This document shows positions 10,409 to 20,556 of a stretch of 64,000 nucleotides of DNA, in pieces. The stretch is from Arsukibacterium tuosuense (GTDB lineage Bacteria > Pseudomonadota > Gammaproteobacteria > Enterobacterales > Alteromonadaceae): the NCBI RefSeq assembly GCF_900215315.1, contig NZ_OBEB01000007.1:186001-250000 (forward strand), read 5' to 3'. The translations under genes and the position numbers were made by a program. Each line of letters begins with the position of its first letter. The first letter of the stretch is position 1. The notes beneath the pieces were generated by a model that had not been told where the DNA came from, ran no database searches, and saw only the letters and a program-made list of their open reading frames with translations.

Positions 10409-12409
10409 GTGCCAGCAGAATTATTCGCCCGAATTGCCCTGTATTTAACCCAAACCGGGTTGGCATTGCTTATGGCTATTTTATTTTGGTATTACCTGCA
10501 GGTTTACCGGCAAGCCTATCTTAAATTCTGGTTGCTGGCTTTTCTGGCATTTGCCGGATATCAGGTTGCTATTTTACTGCTCTATACTACTGATTTAGGC
10601 CAGAGCAGAGCGCAACTGCCGTTGGCTGTGCTTATCCACTTTGCCTGTTATAGTTTTGCCTTATTAATGTTACTGGGTAATCGATTACAATTTCCGGTTA
10701 ACTCCGGGCAAACAAAACCCTGGCCTGTTTATCGTTACTTCTTCATTTTCTTTATTTTGTCCTGTGCCGGGGTGTTACTGCCGTTTTTGTTGCCTGCATT
10801 GGCAGCCTGGCAACAGGTGCTGGAGTCTGACTTTCGCTTTGTGGTAACCGGAATACTTTTACTTATGGCCGGTACAGGCTTATGGCAAAGCAATAGCCGC
10901 GGCTTTGGGCCTAAATTAGCGTCTGCAGTACTGGTGGTATGGGGTACGTTGTATCTTGGAAAAGCCCTGGGCGATATGCTGCAGCTCAGCAGTTTTTCCT
11001 CGTTAAACTTTATGTTTGTCTACAAGAGCATTGAGCTGACCTTGCTGGTAACCCTGGGGTTTTCACTGGTCATCTGGCTACAGGAAAATGAGCGCAGTAC
11101 CAACCTGAAACTTACTGAAAAAACCCGTTACCTGGACCAGCACGACCAGCTTACCGGGGCGCTGAATCGTGATGCGTTATTAATAAAACTCGACCAGTTG
11201 ATTGCGACCGACAATGTCAGGAATTTGCACCTGGTGATGCTGGGGCTGGATAAATTTAAAAACGTTAATGAATCAGTGGGCCTGAAGCAGGGTGACCGGA
11301 TACTTCGGGAGGTGATTCGTCGGTTTGAACAAAGTATTGTTAAACCAGCACTGATAGCGCGCACCGGTGGCGATATTTTTGGCCTGGTGCTGGCGGATGT
11401 TGTCAATGAAAAGCAGTTGCAGTATACCCTGCAGCACATTCAACAGCTGGTTGAAAAACCATTTTTACTGGATAGTGGACCGGTAAAGCTGACCACCAGT
11501 ATTGGCTTGTCGCATTATCCGCTGCATGCCAGCAGTGCTGAGCAGTTGCTGCAGCAGGCAAATATTGCCTTTCATCAGGCTAAACGGCTGCAAGCCAGCT
11601 GGCTCAGTTATCAAACCGGTATGGAAGAAGAAACTGCCCGCTTACTGGCCTGGGAAAGTGAATTGCTGCAGGCCATCAGTGAAAACCAGTTTGTGTTGTA
11701 TTATCAGCCGCAGCTCAGTCTGCGTACAAATTTGCTGGAAGGTTTCGAAGTGTTGGTGCGTTGGCAGCACCCGCAGCGTGGTTTATTAATGCCGGGTGAG
11801 TTTTTGCCGCTGTGTGAGCAACTTGGCCTGAGTCAGGTATTAGATTTAGTCATTTTACGAAATGCTATCGCCAGTATTCAGCGTTGGCAGCAGCAAGGTG
11901 TCCATATTCCATTAGCGATAAATATGTCACCTATCCATTTCGAGCAGGAAGGTTTAAAGCAGGAACTAAAAGGTTTACTGCAGCAATATGCGGTATCACC
12001 AGAGATGGTTGAACTGGAAGTGACCGAAAATACCGCAATGCAGGATATGGAGAAAGGCTCGAATTTTGCGCTTGAGCTGCAACAAATGGGCATCAAAGTA
12101 TCGATTGACGACTTTGGTACCGGTTACTCCTCGCTGGCCTATTTACGTAAAATGCCCATAGAAAAAATTAAAATAGATCGCAGTTTCGTCATGGATATGA
12201 CGTCGAATGACTCCGATATGATGATCGTTAAAACTATGATAAAGCTGGCCCATGGTCTTGGAAAGCGCATTCTGGCAGAGGGTGTCGAGACCGTTGAGCA
12301 GCTAAATTTGCTGCGCAGTTTATCCTGTGATGCCGTGCAGGGTTATTACATCGCTAAACCCTTGCCTGAAACTGAAGCGCTGGCATTTTTTCGGGCTTAT
12401 CCCCGATAA
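10409..12409 (+). CDS. multi-pass membrane GGDEF-EAL protein
   Basis: From a GTG at 10409, preceded by AAGAGAG, this encodes about 666 residues. The first 240 or so form roughly seven hydrophobic helices, a membrane sensor of the 7TM type. A GGDEF domain follows (about 255-410) with signature GGDIF, then an EAL domain (about 430-665) with EVLVRW, NMSPIHF, LEVTENTAM, DDFGTG, IKIDRSF and AEGVET intact. The EAL domain looks catalytically complete, while the altered GGDIF (E to I at the fourth position) makes cyclase activity doubtful, so a net c-di-GMP phosphodiesterase is the best guess. It is divergent from rraA. The longer TTG start at 10370 lacks a ribosome site. Confidence 0.93.
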   Translation: MPAELFARIALYLTQTGLALLMAILFWYYLQVYRQAYLKFWLLAFLAFAGYQVAILLLYTTDLGQSRAQLPLAVLIHFACYSFALLMLLGNRLQFPVNSGQTKPWPVYRYFFIFFILSCAGVLLPFLLPALAAWQQVLESDFRFVVTGILLLMAGTGLWQSNSRGFGPKLASAVLVVWGTLYLGKALGDMLQLSSFSSLNFMFVYKSIELTLLVTLGFSLVIWLQENERSTNLKLTEKTRYLDQHDQLTGALNRDALLIKLDQLIATDNVRNLHLVMLGLDKFKNVNESVGLKQGDRILREVIRRFEQSIVKPALIARTGGDIFGLVLADVVNEKQLQYTLQHIQQLVEKPFLLDSGPVKLTTSIGLSHYPLHASSAEQLLQQANIAFHQAKRLQASWLSYQTGMEEETARLLAWESELLQAISENQFVLYYQPQLSLRTNLLEGFEVLVRWQHPQRGLLMPGEFLPLCEQLGLSQVLDLVILRNAIASIQRWQQQGVHIPLAINMSPIHFEQEGLKQELKGLLQQYAVSPEMVELEVTENTAMQDMEKGSNFALELQQMGIKVSIDDFGTGYSSLAYLRKMPIEKIKIDRSFVMDMTSNDSDMMIVKTMIKLAHGLGKRILAEGVETVEQLNLLRSLSCDAVQGYYIAKPLPETEALAFFRAYPR

Positions 12410-12486
12410 TTTTCAGGTAGGCGCTGTTAACATTTCAAAAGTCATCTAGTATTAAAAAAAATGTCATAATCATAAGAGTATTAACT

Positions 12487-14349
12487 ATGAAGTTGCTTCG
12501 TCGGTTAACCATTAAACAACGACTGCTAGCCAATGCTTTTGCTTTAATTATTGCCATGTTGCTGATGCTGGCAATTTTGTTTTACCAGAGTAATCAACTC
12601 AGTAGCCTGGCAACCACCCAGCAATTGGTAGAACAGCTTAATACCGATGTGTTGATGCTACGACGGCATGAAAAAGACTTTATGATGCGCAGCGATCTGA
12701 AATATCAGCAGCGCCTGAATGATCGCATTCAGCAGCTAACCGACAAGGTCAGGTCATTACGAGAGTATCTGCATAATCATGATATTCCGGTAGCACCGCT
12801 GGACAGGTTTAACCAGCTGACTGCCGAGTACCAGCAAGTATTTAACAGCCTGGTAGCGCAACAACAGCAGCTGGGTTTAACACCAGAAGAGGGATTAAAG
12901 GGGCGATTACGTGATGGAGCTCACAGTCTGGAGCAACAACTGTCAGCAGCCGGAGAGACCGAGTGGCAATTGCAGTTGTTGCAATTACGCCGTCAGGAAA
13001 AAGATTTTTTACTCAGGCTCGATATGGGTTATGTCGAGGGTTTTAATCGGGATTTTGCGACTCTGATGGCCGCTTTACAACGGGACTACCAGCAAGGCGT
13101 GGCAGCAGCTACGGCCTATAATGAGGGCTTTAATGCATTGGTTGCCGGCATGCAGCAGTTGGGGCTGTCTGAAACTGAAGGCCTGACCGGTCAGATGCGC
13201 AGTGCTATTCATCAAACTGAAACCAGCTTGGAAACGTTATCGGTCGAAACCAGCGACGCCATAACTGCAGCAGTGGCCACGACCAAGCAGCTGGCAGTTA
13301 TTATTTTTGTGGTCGTGTTGCTGCTAATGCTGGCGCTGGTCGGCCTGACCAGCCGCAGTATTATCGGCCCGGTGCTGGCCGTGTGCAAAACCATAGGGTT
13401 GATTCGCAATGAACACGATTTCCGGCAGCGGGTAGATGAAAGTGGTCAGGATGAAATGAGCCATTTAGCACAGGATTTTAATGCCATGCTGGCAGATATT
13501 CAGCATTTAATCCGCACTGTAAACGAAGCCCTGACGATGTTGGATCAGGCAACCGCCGAGCTGGCGCAGTCAACGTCAGATACCAGTCAGGGCATGCAAC
13601 GTCAGCAGTCAGAAACCGATATGGTTGCTACTGCGGTTACCGAGATGGGGGCAACCATCAATGAAATTGCCAGTAATACTGAGATGACTGCCGCCAAAGC
13701 TGACAGCACTAACCAGAATGCAAACAGTGGCCGCAAAGAAGTCGAGCAAACGGTAAATCAGATCCAACAGTTATCTGGCCGTTTACAGGAAGCAACATCA
13801 ATCGTTACCGAGCTGGAACAGGACAGCCAGACTATCGGCTCGGTACTTGATGTTATTCGTGGTATTGCCGAACAAACCAATTTGCTGGCGTTAAACGCTG
13901 CTATTGAGGCCGCGAGGGCGGGTGATCAGGGCCGCGGTTTTGCGGTGGTTGCGGATGAAGTGCGTCATCTGGCGCAGCGCACAGCACAATCGACCGGGCA
14001 AATTGAAGAGATTATTGCAGCACTTCAGGGCCGCACTCGCCACATTGTCGAAGCGATGCAGCAGTGCCGGCAACAAGGTACAGACAGCGCTGAACAGGCT
14101 GGCATTGCCATGAAGCTGCTTGGTGAAATCACCGAAGATGTTACCAATATTATGGATATGACTACCCAGATAGCCGCTGCGATTGAACAGCAAAGCCATG
14201 TCGCCGCTGAGGTTAATAAAAATGTGGTGAAAATTCGCGACTTATCGGACGATACCTTTGGCTATGCCCGCCAGAATGCAGCTATCAGTGAAGAGGTAGC
14301 ACAGCAGGCAGCCAGTTTGCGCCAAAGCGTGGAAATATTTAAAGCCTGA
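12487..14349 (+). CDS. methyl-accepting chemotaxis protein with helical bimodular-type sensor
   Basis: A 620-residue chemoreceptor: TM1 (about 13-33), a periplasmic helical region (about 35-260), TM2 (about 268-290), HAMP (about 292-345) and a cytoplasmic signalling domain with the conserved tip ([20 protein letters not shown]). The periplasmic part contains two copies of an LRRxEKDFxxRxDxxY motif about 105 residues apart, the hallmark of the two-module HBM sensor first described in McpS, which binds organic acids. The ligand here is unknown. The C-terminus lacks an obvious NWETF-type CheR tether. It stands alone, convergent with the DUF971 gene 20 bp away. Confidence 0.95.
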   Translation: MKLLRRLTIKQRLLANAFALIIAMLLMLAILFYQSNQLSSLATTQQLVEQLNTDVLMLRRHEKDFMMRSDLKYQQRLNDRIQQLTDKVRSLREYLHNHDIPVAPLDRFNQLTAEYQQVFNSLVAQQQQLGLTPEEGLKGRLRDGAHSLEQQLSAAGETEWQLQLLQLRRQEKDFLLRLDMGYVEGFNRDFATLMAALQRDYQQGVAAATAYNEGFNALVAGMQQLGLSETEGLTGQMRSAIHQTETSLETLSVETSDAITAAVATTKQLAVIIFVVVLLLMLALVGLTSRSIIGPVLAVCKTIGLIRNEHDFRQRVDESGQDEMSHLAQDFNAMLADIQHLIRTVNEALTMLDQATAELAQSTSDTSQGMQRQQSETDMVATAVTEMGATINEIASNTEMTAAKADSTNQNANSGRKEVEQTVNQIQQLSGRLQEATSIVTELEQDSQTIGSVLDVIRGIAEQTNLLALNAAIEAARAGDQGRGFAVVADEVRHLAQRTAQSTGQIEEIIAALQGRTRHIVEAMQQCRQQGTDSAEQAGIAMKLLGEITEDVTNIMDMTTQIAAAIEQQSHVAAEVNKNVVKIRDLSDDTFGYARQNAAISEEVAQQAASLRQSVEIFKA

Positions 14350-14368
14350 GGCCAGGCTAGCGGGTTTC

Positions 14369-14737
14369 CTAACTCAGAGGGCGGCTGCTGATCAGACTTT
14401 CTCTGCTGGCATTGGCCGCTTTCAGCTGTGCCAGGTAACGCTGCCACAAGGTTTGCTGCTCGTCTGCTAACTGGCATAAATATCGGAAATGGTATAAGCC
14501 GGTATTATGGCCATCATCAAAAGTTAGTTTAACTCCGTAATGGCCTACCGGGCTGATAGTTTGAATAGCAACGTCGCGTTTATTGGCAACCAGTTTGGGC
14601 TGGCCGTGACCGCGCACTTCAGCTGATGGTGAATGCACTCGTAAGAACTCCGCTGACAGCACTTTTATGCTGCCGTCAGTGAATATCAGATCCAGCAAAC
14701 GTCGCTGCTGGTGATAGTGCAGGGTGCGTAATATCAT
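14369..14737 (-). CDS. DUF971 family protein
   Basis: A 122-residue cytoplasmic protein resembling the DUF971 family (the same fold as the N-terminal domain of gamma-butyrobetaine hydroxylase). The family commonly sits just downstream of hslVU in gammaproteobacteria, and here it begins 33 bp after hslU on the same strand. Visible conserved features are the FTDGS segment, the RVHSPSAEVRGHG segment and the GLYHFRYL segment. A molecular role is not established; no catalytic residues are evident. The stretch after residue 105 is poorly conserved. Confidence 0.85.
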   Translation of the reverse strand: MILRTLHYHQQRRLLDLIFTDGSIKVLSAEFLRVHSPSAEVRGHGQPKLVANKRDVAIQTISPVGHYGVKLTFDDGHNTGLYHFRYLCQLADEQQTLWQRYLAQLKAANASRESLISSRPLS

Positions 14738-14770
14738 CTGTTACTTAGCCTTCAGTTAACGTGCTATCTA

Positions 14771-16105
14771 TTACAGAATAAAGCGGCTTAAATCTTCGTC
14801 CTGCACCAGGGCACCGAGGTGCTGCTCGACATAGTCCGCAGTAATTTCGATATGCTCACCGGCGTGGTCGGCAGCATTATAGGATATTTCTTCCAGTAAG
14901 CGCTCTATCACTGTGTAAAGGCGGCGGGCACCGATGTTTTCGGTGGTCTCATTTACCTGAAAAGCTGCCGCAGCTATCCGTTTAATACCCTCGTCGCTAA
15001 AACTGATATTAACGCCTTCGGTCGCCAGCATAGCAATAGACTGTTCAGTCAGCGATGCTTTCGGCTCAGTTAGAATGCGTTCGAAATCGGCTGCAGTCAG
15101 CGCTTCAAGTTCTACCCGGATAGGTAGCCGGCCTTGCAATTCGGGTACTAAGTCTGACGGTTTACTCATCTGAAAGGCACCAGAGGCAATAAACAAAATG
15201 TGGTCGGTTTTTACCATGCCGTGCTTGGTATTAACGGTACAGCCTTCAATTAACGGTAGTAAATCGCGCTGCACGCCTTCGCGGGACACATCGGGGCCAC
15301 TGGTTTCACCGCGCTTACAAATTTTATCGATTTCATCCAGAAAGACGATGCCGTTTTGTTCAACTGCTTCCAATGCTTCAGCCTTTAATTCTTCCGGGTT
15401 GACCAGCCTGGCAGCTTCTTCTTCGATTAGCTGTTTAAAGGCATCTTTAATTTTCAGCTTACGTTTTTTCGTTTTGTCACTGCCCAGGCTTTGAAACATA
15501 CTTTGCAACTGCGAGGTCATTTCTTCCATGCCAGGTGGTGCCATTATCTCTACGCCCACCGGGGTTTGTGCCAGTTCAAGTTCAATTTCCTTATCATCCA
15601 GCTGACCTTCGCGTAATTTTTTGCGAAAAATTTGCCGGGTATTATTGTCAGGTGCGGGCTGGTTATCAGTTTCTACCCAGTTGTCCCGGCCTTTAGGTAG
15701 TAACGCATCTAAAATCCTTTCTTCGGCAGCTTCTTCCGCCCGGAAGCGATTTTTAGCAATCGCCTGTTCGCGCAGCATTTTCACTGCACTGTCGGTTAAA
15801 TCGCGGATGATGCTCTCGACTTCTTTGCCGACATAGCCAACTTCAGTAAATTTAGTCGCCTCAACCTTGATAAATGGGGCATTGGCCAGTTTGGCTAAGC
15901 GGCGGGCAATTTCGGTTTTGCCGACACCGGTCGGGCCAATCATCAGAATATTCTTCGGGGTAACTTCGGCGCGCAGGCCTACTTCTAACTGCATCCGGCG
16001 CCAGCGATTACGCAGGGCAATGGCCACAGCACGTTTCGCTTTGCTCTGGCCAATAATATGCCGGTCCAGCTCGTGGACAATCTCTCTGGGTGTCATATCA
16101 GACAT
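14771..16105 (-). CDS. hslU: ATP-dependent protease ATPase subunit HslU
   Basis: AAA+ unfoldase that forms hexamers and feeds substrates to the HslV peptidase. At 444 residues it is the size of the E. coli protein. The Walker A motif GPTGVGKT is at 57-64, Walker B is in VFLDEIDKI (about 255), and the intermediate I-domain lies between them (about 110-240). The C-terminus ends in LSRFIL, the tail that activates HslV. It starts 11 bp after hslV and is transcribed with it. Confidence 0.98.
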   Translation of the reverse strand: MSDMTPREIVHELDRHIIGQSKAKRAVAIALRNRWRRMQLEVGLRAEVTPKNILMIGPTGVGKTEIARRLAKLANAPFIKVEATKFTEVGYVGKEVESIIRDLTDSAVKMLREQAIAKNRFRAEEAAEERILDALLPKGRDNWVETDNQPAPDNNTRQIFRKKLREGQLDDKEIELELAQTPVGVEIMAPPGMEEMTSQLQSMFQSLGSDKTKKRKLKIKDAFKQLIEEEAARLVNPEELKAEALEAVEQNGIVFLDEIDKICKRGETSGPDVSREGVQRDLLPLIEGCTVNTKHGMVKTDHILFIASGAFQMSKPSDLVPELQGRLPIRVELEALTAADFERILTEPKASLTEQSIAMLATEGVNISFSDEGIKRIAAAAFQVNETTENIGARRLYTVIERLLEEISYNAADHAGEHIEITADYVEQHLGALVQDEDLSRFIL

Positions 16106-16116
16106 AATAAACCTGC

Positions 16117-16635
16117 TTAAAGTTGTTCAATGGTGTGTTGCTGGTTGGTGTATACACAGATATCACCAGCAATCGTTAAGCTTTTTTCAACAATATCCTG
16201 GGCACTTAGCTCGGTATTCTGTAACAAGGCGGTGGCGGCTGCCTGAGCGAAAGGGCCGCCGCTGCCAATGGCGATTAAATCCTGCTCAGGCTGAATGACA
16301 TCACCGTTACCGGTAATAATCAACGAGCAGTTAGCGTCGGCTACAGCCAGCAGCGCTTCAAGCTTGCGCAGCATACGATCGGTACGCCAGTCTTTGGCAA
16401 GTTCTACCGCCGCCCGCATCAGATGGCCCTGATGCAGTTCCAGTTTAGCTTCAAAGCGTTCAAACAAAGTAAAAGCATCGGCAGTGCCGCCGGCAAAACC
16501 GGCCAGCACTTTGTTGTTATACAGCCGGCGTACTTTACGGGCATTACCTTTCATTACGGTATTGCCCAGCGACACCTGGCCATCGCCGCCAATGGCGACA
16601 TGGCCATTACGGCGAACAGAAACGATAGTTGTCAT
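16117..16635 (-). CDS. hslV: ATP-dependent protease peptidase subunit HslV
   Basis: Proteasome-beta-like threonine peptidase that forms a double hexameric ring with HslU. The 172-residue protein begins MTTIVSVRR, so removal of Met exposes the catalytic N-terminal threonine. The [17 protein letters not shown] and [11 protein letters not shown] segments are family features. The gene follows ftsN by 59 bp and precedes hslU by 11 bp, as in E. coli. In that organism the operon is heat-shock controlled; I could not identify a sigma-32 promoter here. Confidence 0.98.
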   Translation of the reverse strand: MTTIVSVRRNGHVAIGGDGQVSLGNTVMKGNARKVRRLYNNKVLAGFAGGTADAFTLFERFEAKLELHQGHLMRAAVELAKDWRTDRMLRKLEALLAVADANCSLIITGNGDVIQPEQDLIAIGSGGPFAQAAATALLQNTELSAQDIVEKSLTIAGDICVYTNQQHTIEQL

Positions 16636-16694
16636 GAATTTTTGCCCTATGGCGAATGAACCTAGGGCTTAAGTGTGGCTGGCGGCTCTGCTTT

Positions 16695-17270
16695 TCAAGT
16701 CCAGTTCCAGATCCGGCAGCCATTGATGTTTTGTTGCTGCAACCGGTTTCGATCGGCAGTAGCCTGCCGCTTGGAATCATAAGGCCCCAATACCACCCGA
16801 TACCAGATACCATTAGTTCCCTCAGTGCGGCGCACCGCAGAGGCAAAGCCGGCAAAGGCAATCTGAGCACGCATAGCTTCGGCCTGCTCTGCCTGCCGGA
16901 AAGAGCCACATTGCATTTGAAACGGGCCCTGTGGTTCCCGTTCGGTCGTGTCTACTTCTACCTGGACCTCTTTGTTTTCCAGCTCTTTAATATATTGGTA
17001 AGGCTCGGCAACCGGTTTAACAGGTAAATCGTCAACGACTGGTTTGCTTTTGCTTACTTCAGCCGGCGGTTGTTGCGGGTTAGCCGGTTGCTGTTTTAAG
17101 TACCATAAAAACCAGCCAAAACTACCAAGTAGCAAAGCCGTAATAATAATAAGCAACCAGGGACGGTTTGCACCTTGTGTCGGCCGGGCATTACCGCGGC
17201 GCGCGTTACTAGCTCTTGGCTTTGCTTTTGGCTTGGGTCGGGCGGTTTTTACGTAATCTTTTTGCGGCAT
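16695..17270 (-). CDS. ftsN: cell division protein FtsN-like, SPOR domain
   Basis: Bitopic divisome protein that triggers septal peptidoglycan synthesis. The 191-residue sequence has a basic Lys/Arg/Pro-rich cytoplasmic tail starting MPQKDYVK, one TM helix (about 38-58), a Pro-rich linker, and a C-terminal SPOR domain (about 112-190) that would bind denuded glycan strands. The location between priA and hslVU matches ftsN in E. coli, which supports the assignment over other SPOR proteins. E. coli has cytR between priA and ftsN; it is absent here. Confidence 0.88.
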   Translation of the reverse strand: MPQKDYVKTARPKPKAKPRASNARRGNARPTQGANRPWLLIIITALLLGSFGWFLWYLKQQPANPQQPPAEVSKSKPVVDDLPVKPVAEPYQYIKELENKEVQVEVDTTEREPQGPFQMQCGSFRQAEQAEAMRAQIAFAGFASAVRRTEGTNGIWYRVVLGPYDSKRQATADRNRLQQQNINGCRIWNWT

Positions 17271-17357
17271 ATTGACAGCTTAACAACCTGGCTTGAGTAT
17301 TCACTAGCGCTATTCTACCTGCTTAGTATGAAAAAGAAATAAGCAGCGCCAATGCAG

Positions 17358-19532
17358 TTAGCTCAGATCAATCGGATCGACATCAAGTTGCCACTTCAGC
17401 TGGCGGCTTAGTTGCCAGCTTTGCAGTGCACTTAGCAGTGTCTGCAGTGCCTGGTGCAACTGAGGCCGCTGGCTGCTGTATAGCTGTAACTGCCAGCGGT
17501 ATTTACCGGCGCGTTTTTCCATCGGCGAACTAAGTGGGCCTAACAGTTCGATGCCGGGTAGGGTCTTTGCCAGTGCAGCCAGCTCGGTCAGCCATTGCTG
17601 ACATAAGTTACTTTGCAGTGCCTCTGCCCGAAACAGCGCCAGATGCTGATATGGAGGCAAGCGGGTGTGTTGTCTTTCTAACAGGGCGCTGCGGGCAAAG
17701 GAGGCATAGCCATTTTGAATAATATCCTGCAACAGTGCATGTTCCGGATAATGTGTTTGCAGCAATACGGTGCCGGGATTGCTGCCCCTGCCAGCCCGCC
17801 CTGCTACCTGCGTGAGTAACTGGCCGAGTTGTTCTGGCGCTCTGAAATCGCTGCTGTAGAGGGCACCGTCGACATCAACAATGACAACCAGGGTGACGAA
17901 CGGAAAATGATGGCCTTTAGCCAGCATCTGGGTGCCCAATATCAGTCGTGGCCCACTTTGGTTGATGCTATCCAGTGCACTGGCTAATGCACCTTTGCGG
18001 CGGGTGGTGTCGCGATCCAACCGGGTAATAGCGACATCCGGAAACAATTGCTGTAAATTTTCTTCCAGCTGCTCGGTGCCTTGTCCTACGGGTGCCAGGC
18101 GGGCGCTGCCACATTGTTTGCATTGGCGCGGCACGGCTTTTATTGCACCACAGTGGTGACATACCAGTTGTCTGCTTTGTTTGTGATAGGTGGTGAACGC
18201 ACTGCAACGATGGCATTCCGTCAGCCAGCCGCACTCCTGGCAACTGAGAGCAGGGGCAAAACCACGCCGGTTTAAAAACAGCATAACCTGCATGCCTTGC
18301 TGCAGCTGTTGCCGGATATACTGTAATGTCTGGCTGGCCAGGCCAAATTGCAGCACTTGTTGCTTTAGATCGACCAGTTGGTAACGCGGCATAGCCTGCC
18401 CCCCCGCCCGGTTGTGCAGGCTGAGGTGAATAAAACGCTGCTGCTGACAGTTGTACAGACTTTCCAGCGACGGCGTTGCCGAGCCGAGTAAAACAGGGCA
18501 ATGTTCAATGGCTGCCCGTTTAATGGCAAGATCCCGGGCGTGATAACGAAAGCCATCCTGTTGCTTTAACGACTGGTCATGCTCTTCATCAATTATAATC
18601 AGCCCCAGACGGGCAAACGGTAAAAACAACGCGGAGCGGGTGCCGACAACAATAGCGGCGCTGCCAGCCTGTGTTTGTTGCCAGCAGTTAAGACGTTCCG
18701 TATCAGTCAGATTGGAATGCCAGCAAAGTACCGGGGCCTGAAAGCGGCTCTGAAAGCGGGATAGCGTTTGCGGGGTAAGGCCTATTTCCGGCACAATCAG
18801 CAGCACCTGCTGGCCGGCATCAAGCAGTGGGGCAATGGCTTGCAGGTAAACTTCTGTTTTGCCTGAACCCGTGACACCTTCGAGTAACAAAGTCTGAAAA
18901 CGGCCAGCAGCCTGATTTATTGCCGTCACAGCCAAAGCCTGATCGGCTGTCAGCTGCAATGCCGGCTGTTTCAGGCCACGCTGGCTAAAAGGCGAAAGTG
19001 GCATCAGTTGTTGTTCAATCAGGCCTTTATCTGCAAGTTGTTTCAACGCAGTGCGCGGATGGTTTGTCAGCAGTTCAATAGCGGGTACAGCGCCATCCTG
19101 CAACGCCTGCCACAATTCCAGTTGCCGCGCCGAACGTTTAAAATTGGCTGCGCTGGCCTCAGCACCAGCAGCGGTCAGGCGCCAGGCAAATTGCTGGTAA
19201 TCTGTCAGGCTTTTCCCTTCACGCAGCAGCGCGGGCAGGGCAGCCGTTAATACTTCCCCCAGCGGATGGTGATAATACTCGGCGGCAAAGGTCAGCAACT
19301 GGCGCAAAGTGTCACTTAACACGGGCTGGTCATCAATCACACTGATAACGGACTTTAACTGGGCGATGGGATAGTGATCTGCCGGGTTAAGCTGCCAGGC
19401 AATACCAATTAACTCGCGCTTGCCAAAAGGGACCCGCAGCCTGCTGCCTATCTGCACCTGCTGGCCGGCGCTAAGCAAATAATCAAAGTGTTGCCGTAAT
19501 GGCAGCGGCAGGGCAACGCGAATAACTGACAC
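17358..19532 (-). CDS. priA: primosomal protein N' (replication restart helicase)
   Basis: Superfamily 2 helicase that recognises stalled forks and loads DnaB. The 724-residue protein has an N-terminal 3'-end-binding domain (1-110), Walker A GVTGSGKTE (about 218-226), a DEEHD box (about 315), eight cysteines forming the two zinc sites between about 435 and 485 (CQECG, CHRC, CHHCG, CKQCG), and the C-terminal helicase lobe with AGRAGR. It is divergent from rpmE, as in E. coli, and is 87 bp upstream of ftsN on the same strand. Confidence 0.97.
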   Translation of the reverse strand: MSVIRVALPLPLRQHFDYLLSAGQQVQIGSRLRVPFGKRELIGIAWQLNPADHYPIAQLKSVISVIDDQPVLSDTLRQLLTFAAEYYHHPLGEVLTAALPALLREGKSLTDYQQFAWRLTAAGAEASAANFKRSARQLELWQALQDGAVPAIELLTNHPRTALKQLADKGLIEQQLMPLSPFSQRGLKQPALQLTADQALAVTAINQAAGRFQTLLLEGVTGSGKTEVYLQAIAPLLDAGQQVLLIVPEIGLTPQTLSRFQSRFQAPVLCWHSNLTDTERLNCWQQTQAGSAAIVVGTRSALFLPFARLGLIIIDEEHDQSLKQQDGFRYHARDLAIKRAAIEHCPVLLGSATPSLESLYNCQQQRFIHLSLHNRAGGQAMPRYQLVDLKQQVLQFGLASQTLQYIRQQLQQGMQVMLFLNRRGFAPALSCQECGWLTECHRCSAFTTYHKQSRQLVCHHCGAIKAVPRQCKQCGSARLAPVGQGTEQLEENLQQLFPDVAITRLDRDTTRRKGALASALDSINQSGPRLILGTQMLAKGHHFPFVTLVVIVDVDGALYSSDFRAPEQLGQLLTQVAGRAGRGSNPGTVLLQTHYPEHALLQDIIQNGYASFARSALLERQHTRLPPYQHLALFRAEALQSNLCQQWLTELAALAKTLPGIELLGPLSSPMEKRAGKYRWQLQLYSSQRPQLHQALQTLLSALQSWQLSRQLKWQLDVDPIDLS

Positions 19533-19735
19533 AGCTAAAATCCTTCAGGTTAGGCAACGCATAGTGTAAGGTGCACTCTGGCTGCTGCCAAGTAAAACAA
19601 AGTTGTAAATAAGCCAGTATGGCAGTTGCAACTTTGCTGGCTATCTATTAAGCTACGCGCCCTTAATTAACTGTAATTACGTATGGTGTCTGGCACACGA
19701 TGACCAGATAGCGATACGGCCTAACGAGGTAACCC

Positions 19736-19948
19736 ATGAAACCAGGTATCCACCCAGAATACAAAGAAATTACTGCAACCTGTACTTGCGGTAACAGCTT
19801 CAAAACGCACTCAGCTCTATGTAAAGATATTCACTTGGACGTATGTTCAAGCTGCCACCCGTTCTATACCGGTAAGCAGAAAGTATTAGACGTTGGCGGC
19901 CGGGTTGACCGCTTCAAGAAACGTTTCGCGGTACTGGGCAATCGTTAA
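19736..19948 (+). CDS. rpmE: 50S ribosomal protein L31, zinc-binding type
   Basis: The 70-residue large-subunit protein carries all four cysteines of the zinc-binding form: CTCG at residues 16-18, a Cys near 30, and [10 protein letters not shown] at about 38-41. Organisms often also carry a zinc-independent paralogue that replaces this copy under zinc starvation; none is present in this window. The gene is monocistronic: a strong terminator begins 23 bp after the stop codon, and priA is divergent upstream. Confidence 0.98.
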   Translation: MKPGIHPEYKEITATCTCGNSFKTHSALCKDIHLDVCSSCHPFYTGKQKVLDVGGRVDRFKKRFAVLGNR

Positions 19949-19970
19949 TTCGCCTGAGTATAACGCAAAT

Positions 19971-19998
19971 AAAAAAAGCACCTTCGGGTGCTTTTTTT
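19971..19998 (+). terminator. rho-independent terminator of rpmE
   Basis: A 12-bp perfect stem (19971-19982 with 19987-19998), including an A-tract and matching T7 tract around a GCACC/GGTGC core with a TTCG tetraloop. Because the A and T tracts are symmetric it could work in both directions. Confidence 0.95.
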
Positions 19999-20000
19999 AT

Positions 20001-20058
20001 GGCTGGAATCCAGGGTATACACCCCGGAACAGGGTTAGCCATGACGTTGACTTGCTCG
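20001..20058. repeat. REP-like imperfect palindrome, unproven
   Basis: Begins GGCTGGAATCCAGGG and continues to GGGTTAGCC and an adjacent TGACGTTGACTTGC tract. The inner part can fold with CCaGGGT against ACCCcGG, and the outer GGCT pairs with AGCC. It resembles short dispersed intergenic repeats of gammaproteobacteria that contain TGGATTCCAG-type sequence. A second copy is not visible in this window, so the repeat status is a guess. Confidence 0.3.
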
Positions 20059-20556
20059 GATACAAGCAGCTCATGGATTTATGCTTCTTATTCAAAGCTC
20101 ACTTCTTCATACTTTTGTGGCAACTGAATAATGACAACTGATTTTGTTCGTTTTTTAAGCAAATAGTCGATATTAATAAAAAAAATAGTTTAATTTCCAA
20201 TGTTTAGCTGATTATGCAGTAGCTGAAATCGAGTTTGGATGGCTATACGCCTGAATTGCCAGCATTTTGGCATTAAATACCGGTCAGCATTTGCTGATAG
20301 TTAATCACAATAAGCGAAATCTTAATCGATTGATTACGTATAAACCGTTTGAATTAAGTTAAATTTTACCTGATACAGGAAATGGTCGGGTGGGCCAAGG
20401 CTTGGCGATTGCCGCTGAAGTTGCTATAACAACTAACAATAAGACTAAAGTGGTATGGTCAGTAGGGCGCAGCTGCGCTGGTAAGATCATCATTCCGCCG
20501 TCGCAAAACAACAATAATCAGAAGTTACCCTCACTCACTAAACGCAGGAAAACAAG
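20059..20556. other. AT-rich non-coding stretch upstream of the malic enzyme gene
   Basis: About 500 bp between the rpmE terminator region and the malic enzyme start. It is AT-rich, with A-tracts around 20178-20188 and a small AATCGATT palindrome near 20325. I see no ORF with a ribosome site, no tRNA-like fold and no clear operator. It presumably holds the promoter of the downstream gene, perhaps with activator sites, but I cannot identify one. Confidence 0.5.

Noticed and set aside
19893..20141. 82-residue ORF overlapping the end of rpmE
   Set aside because: It runs through the rpmE stop region and its terminator in another frame, so it cannot be a separate gene on that transcript.
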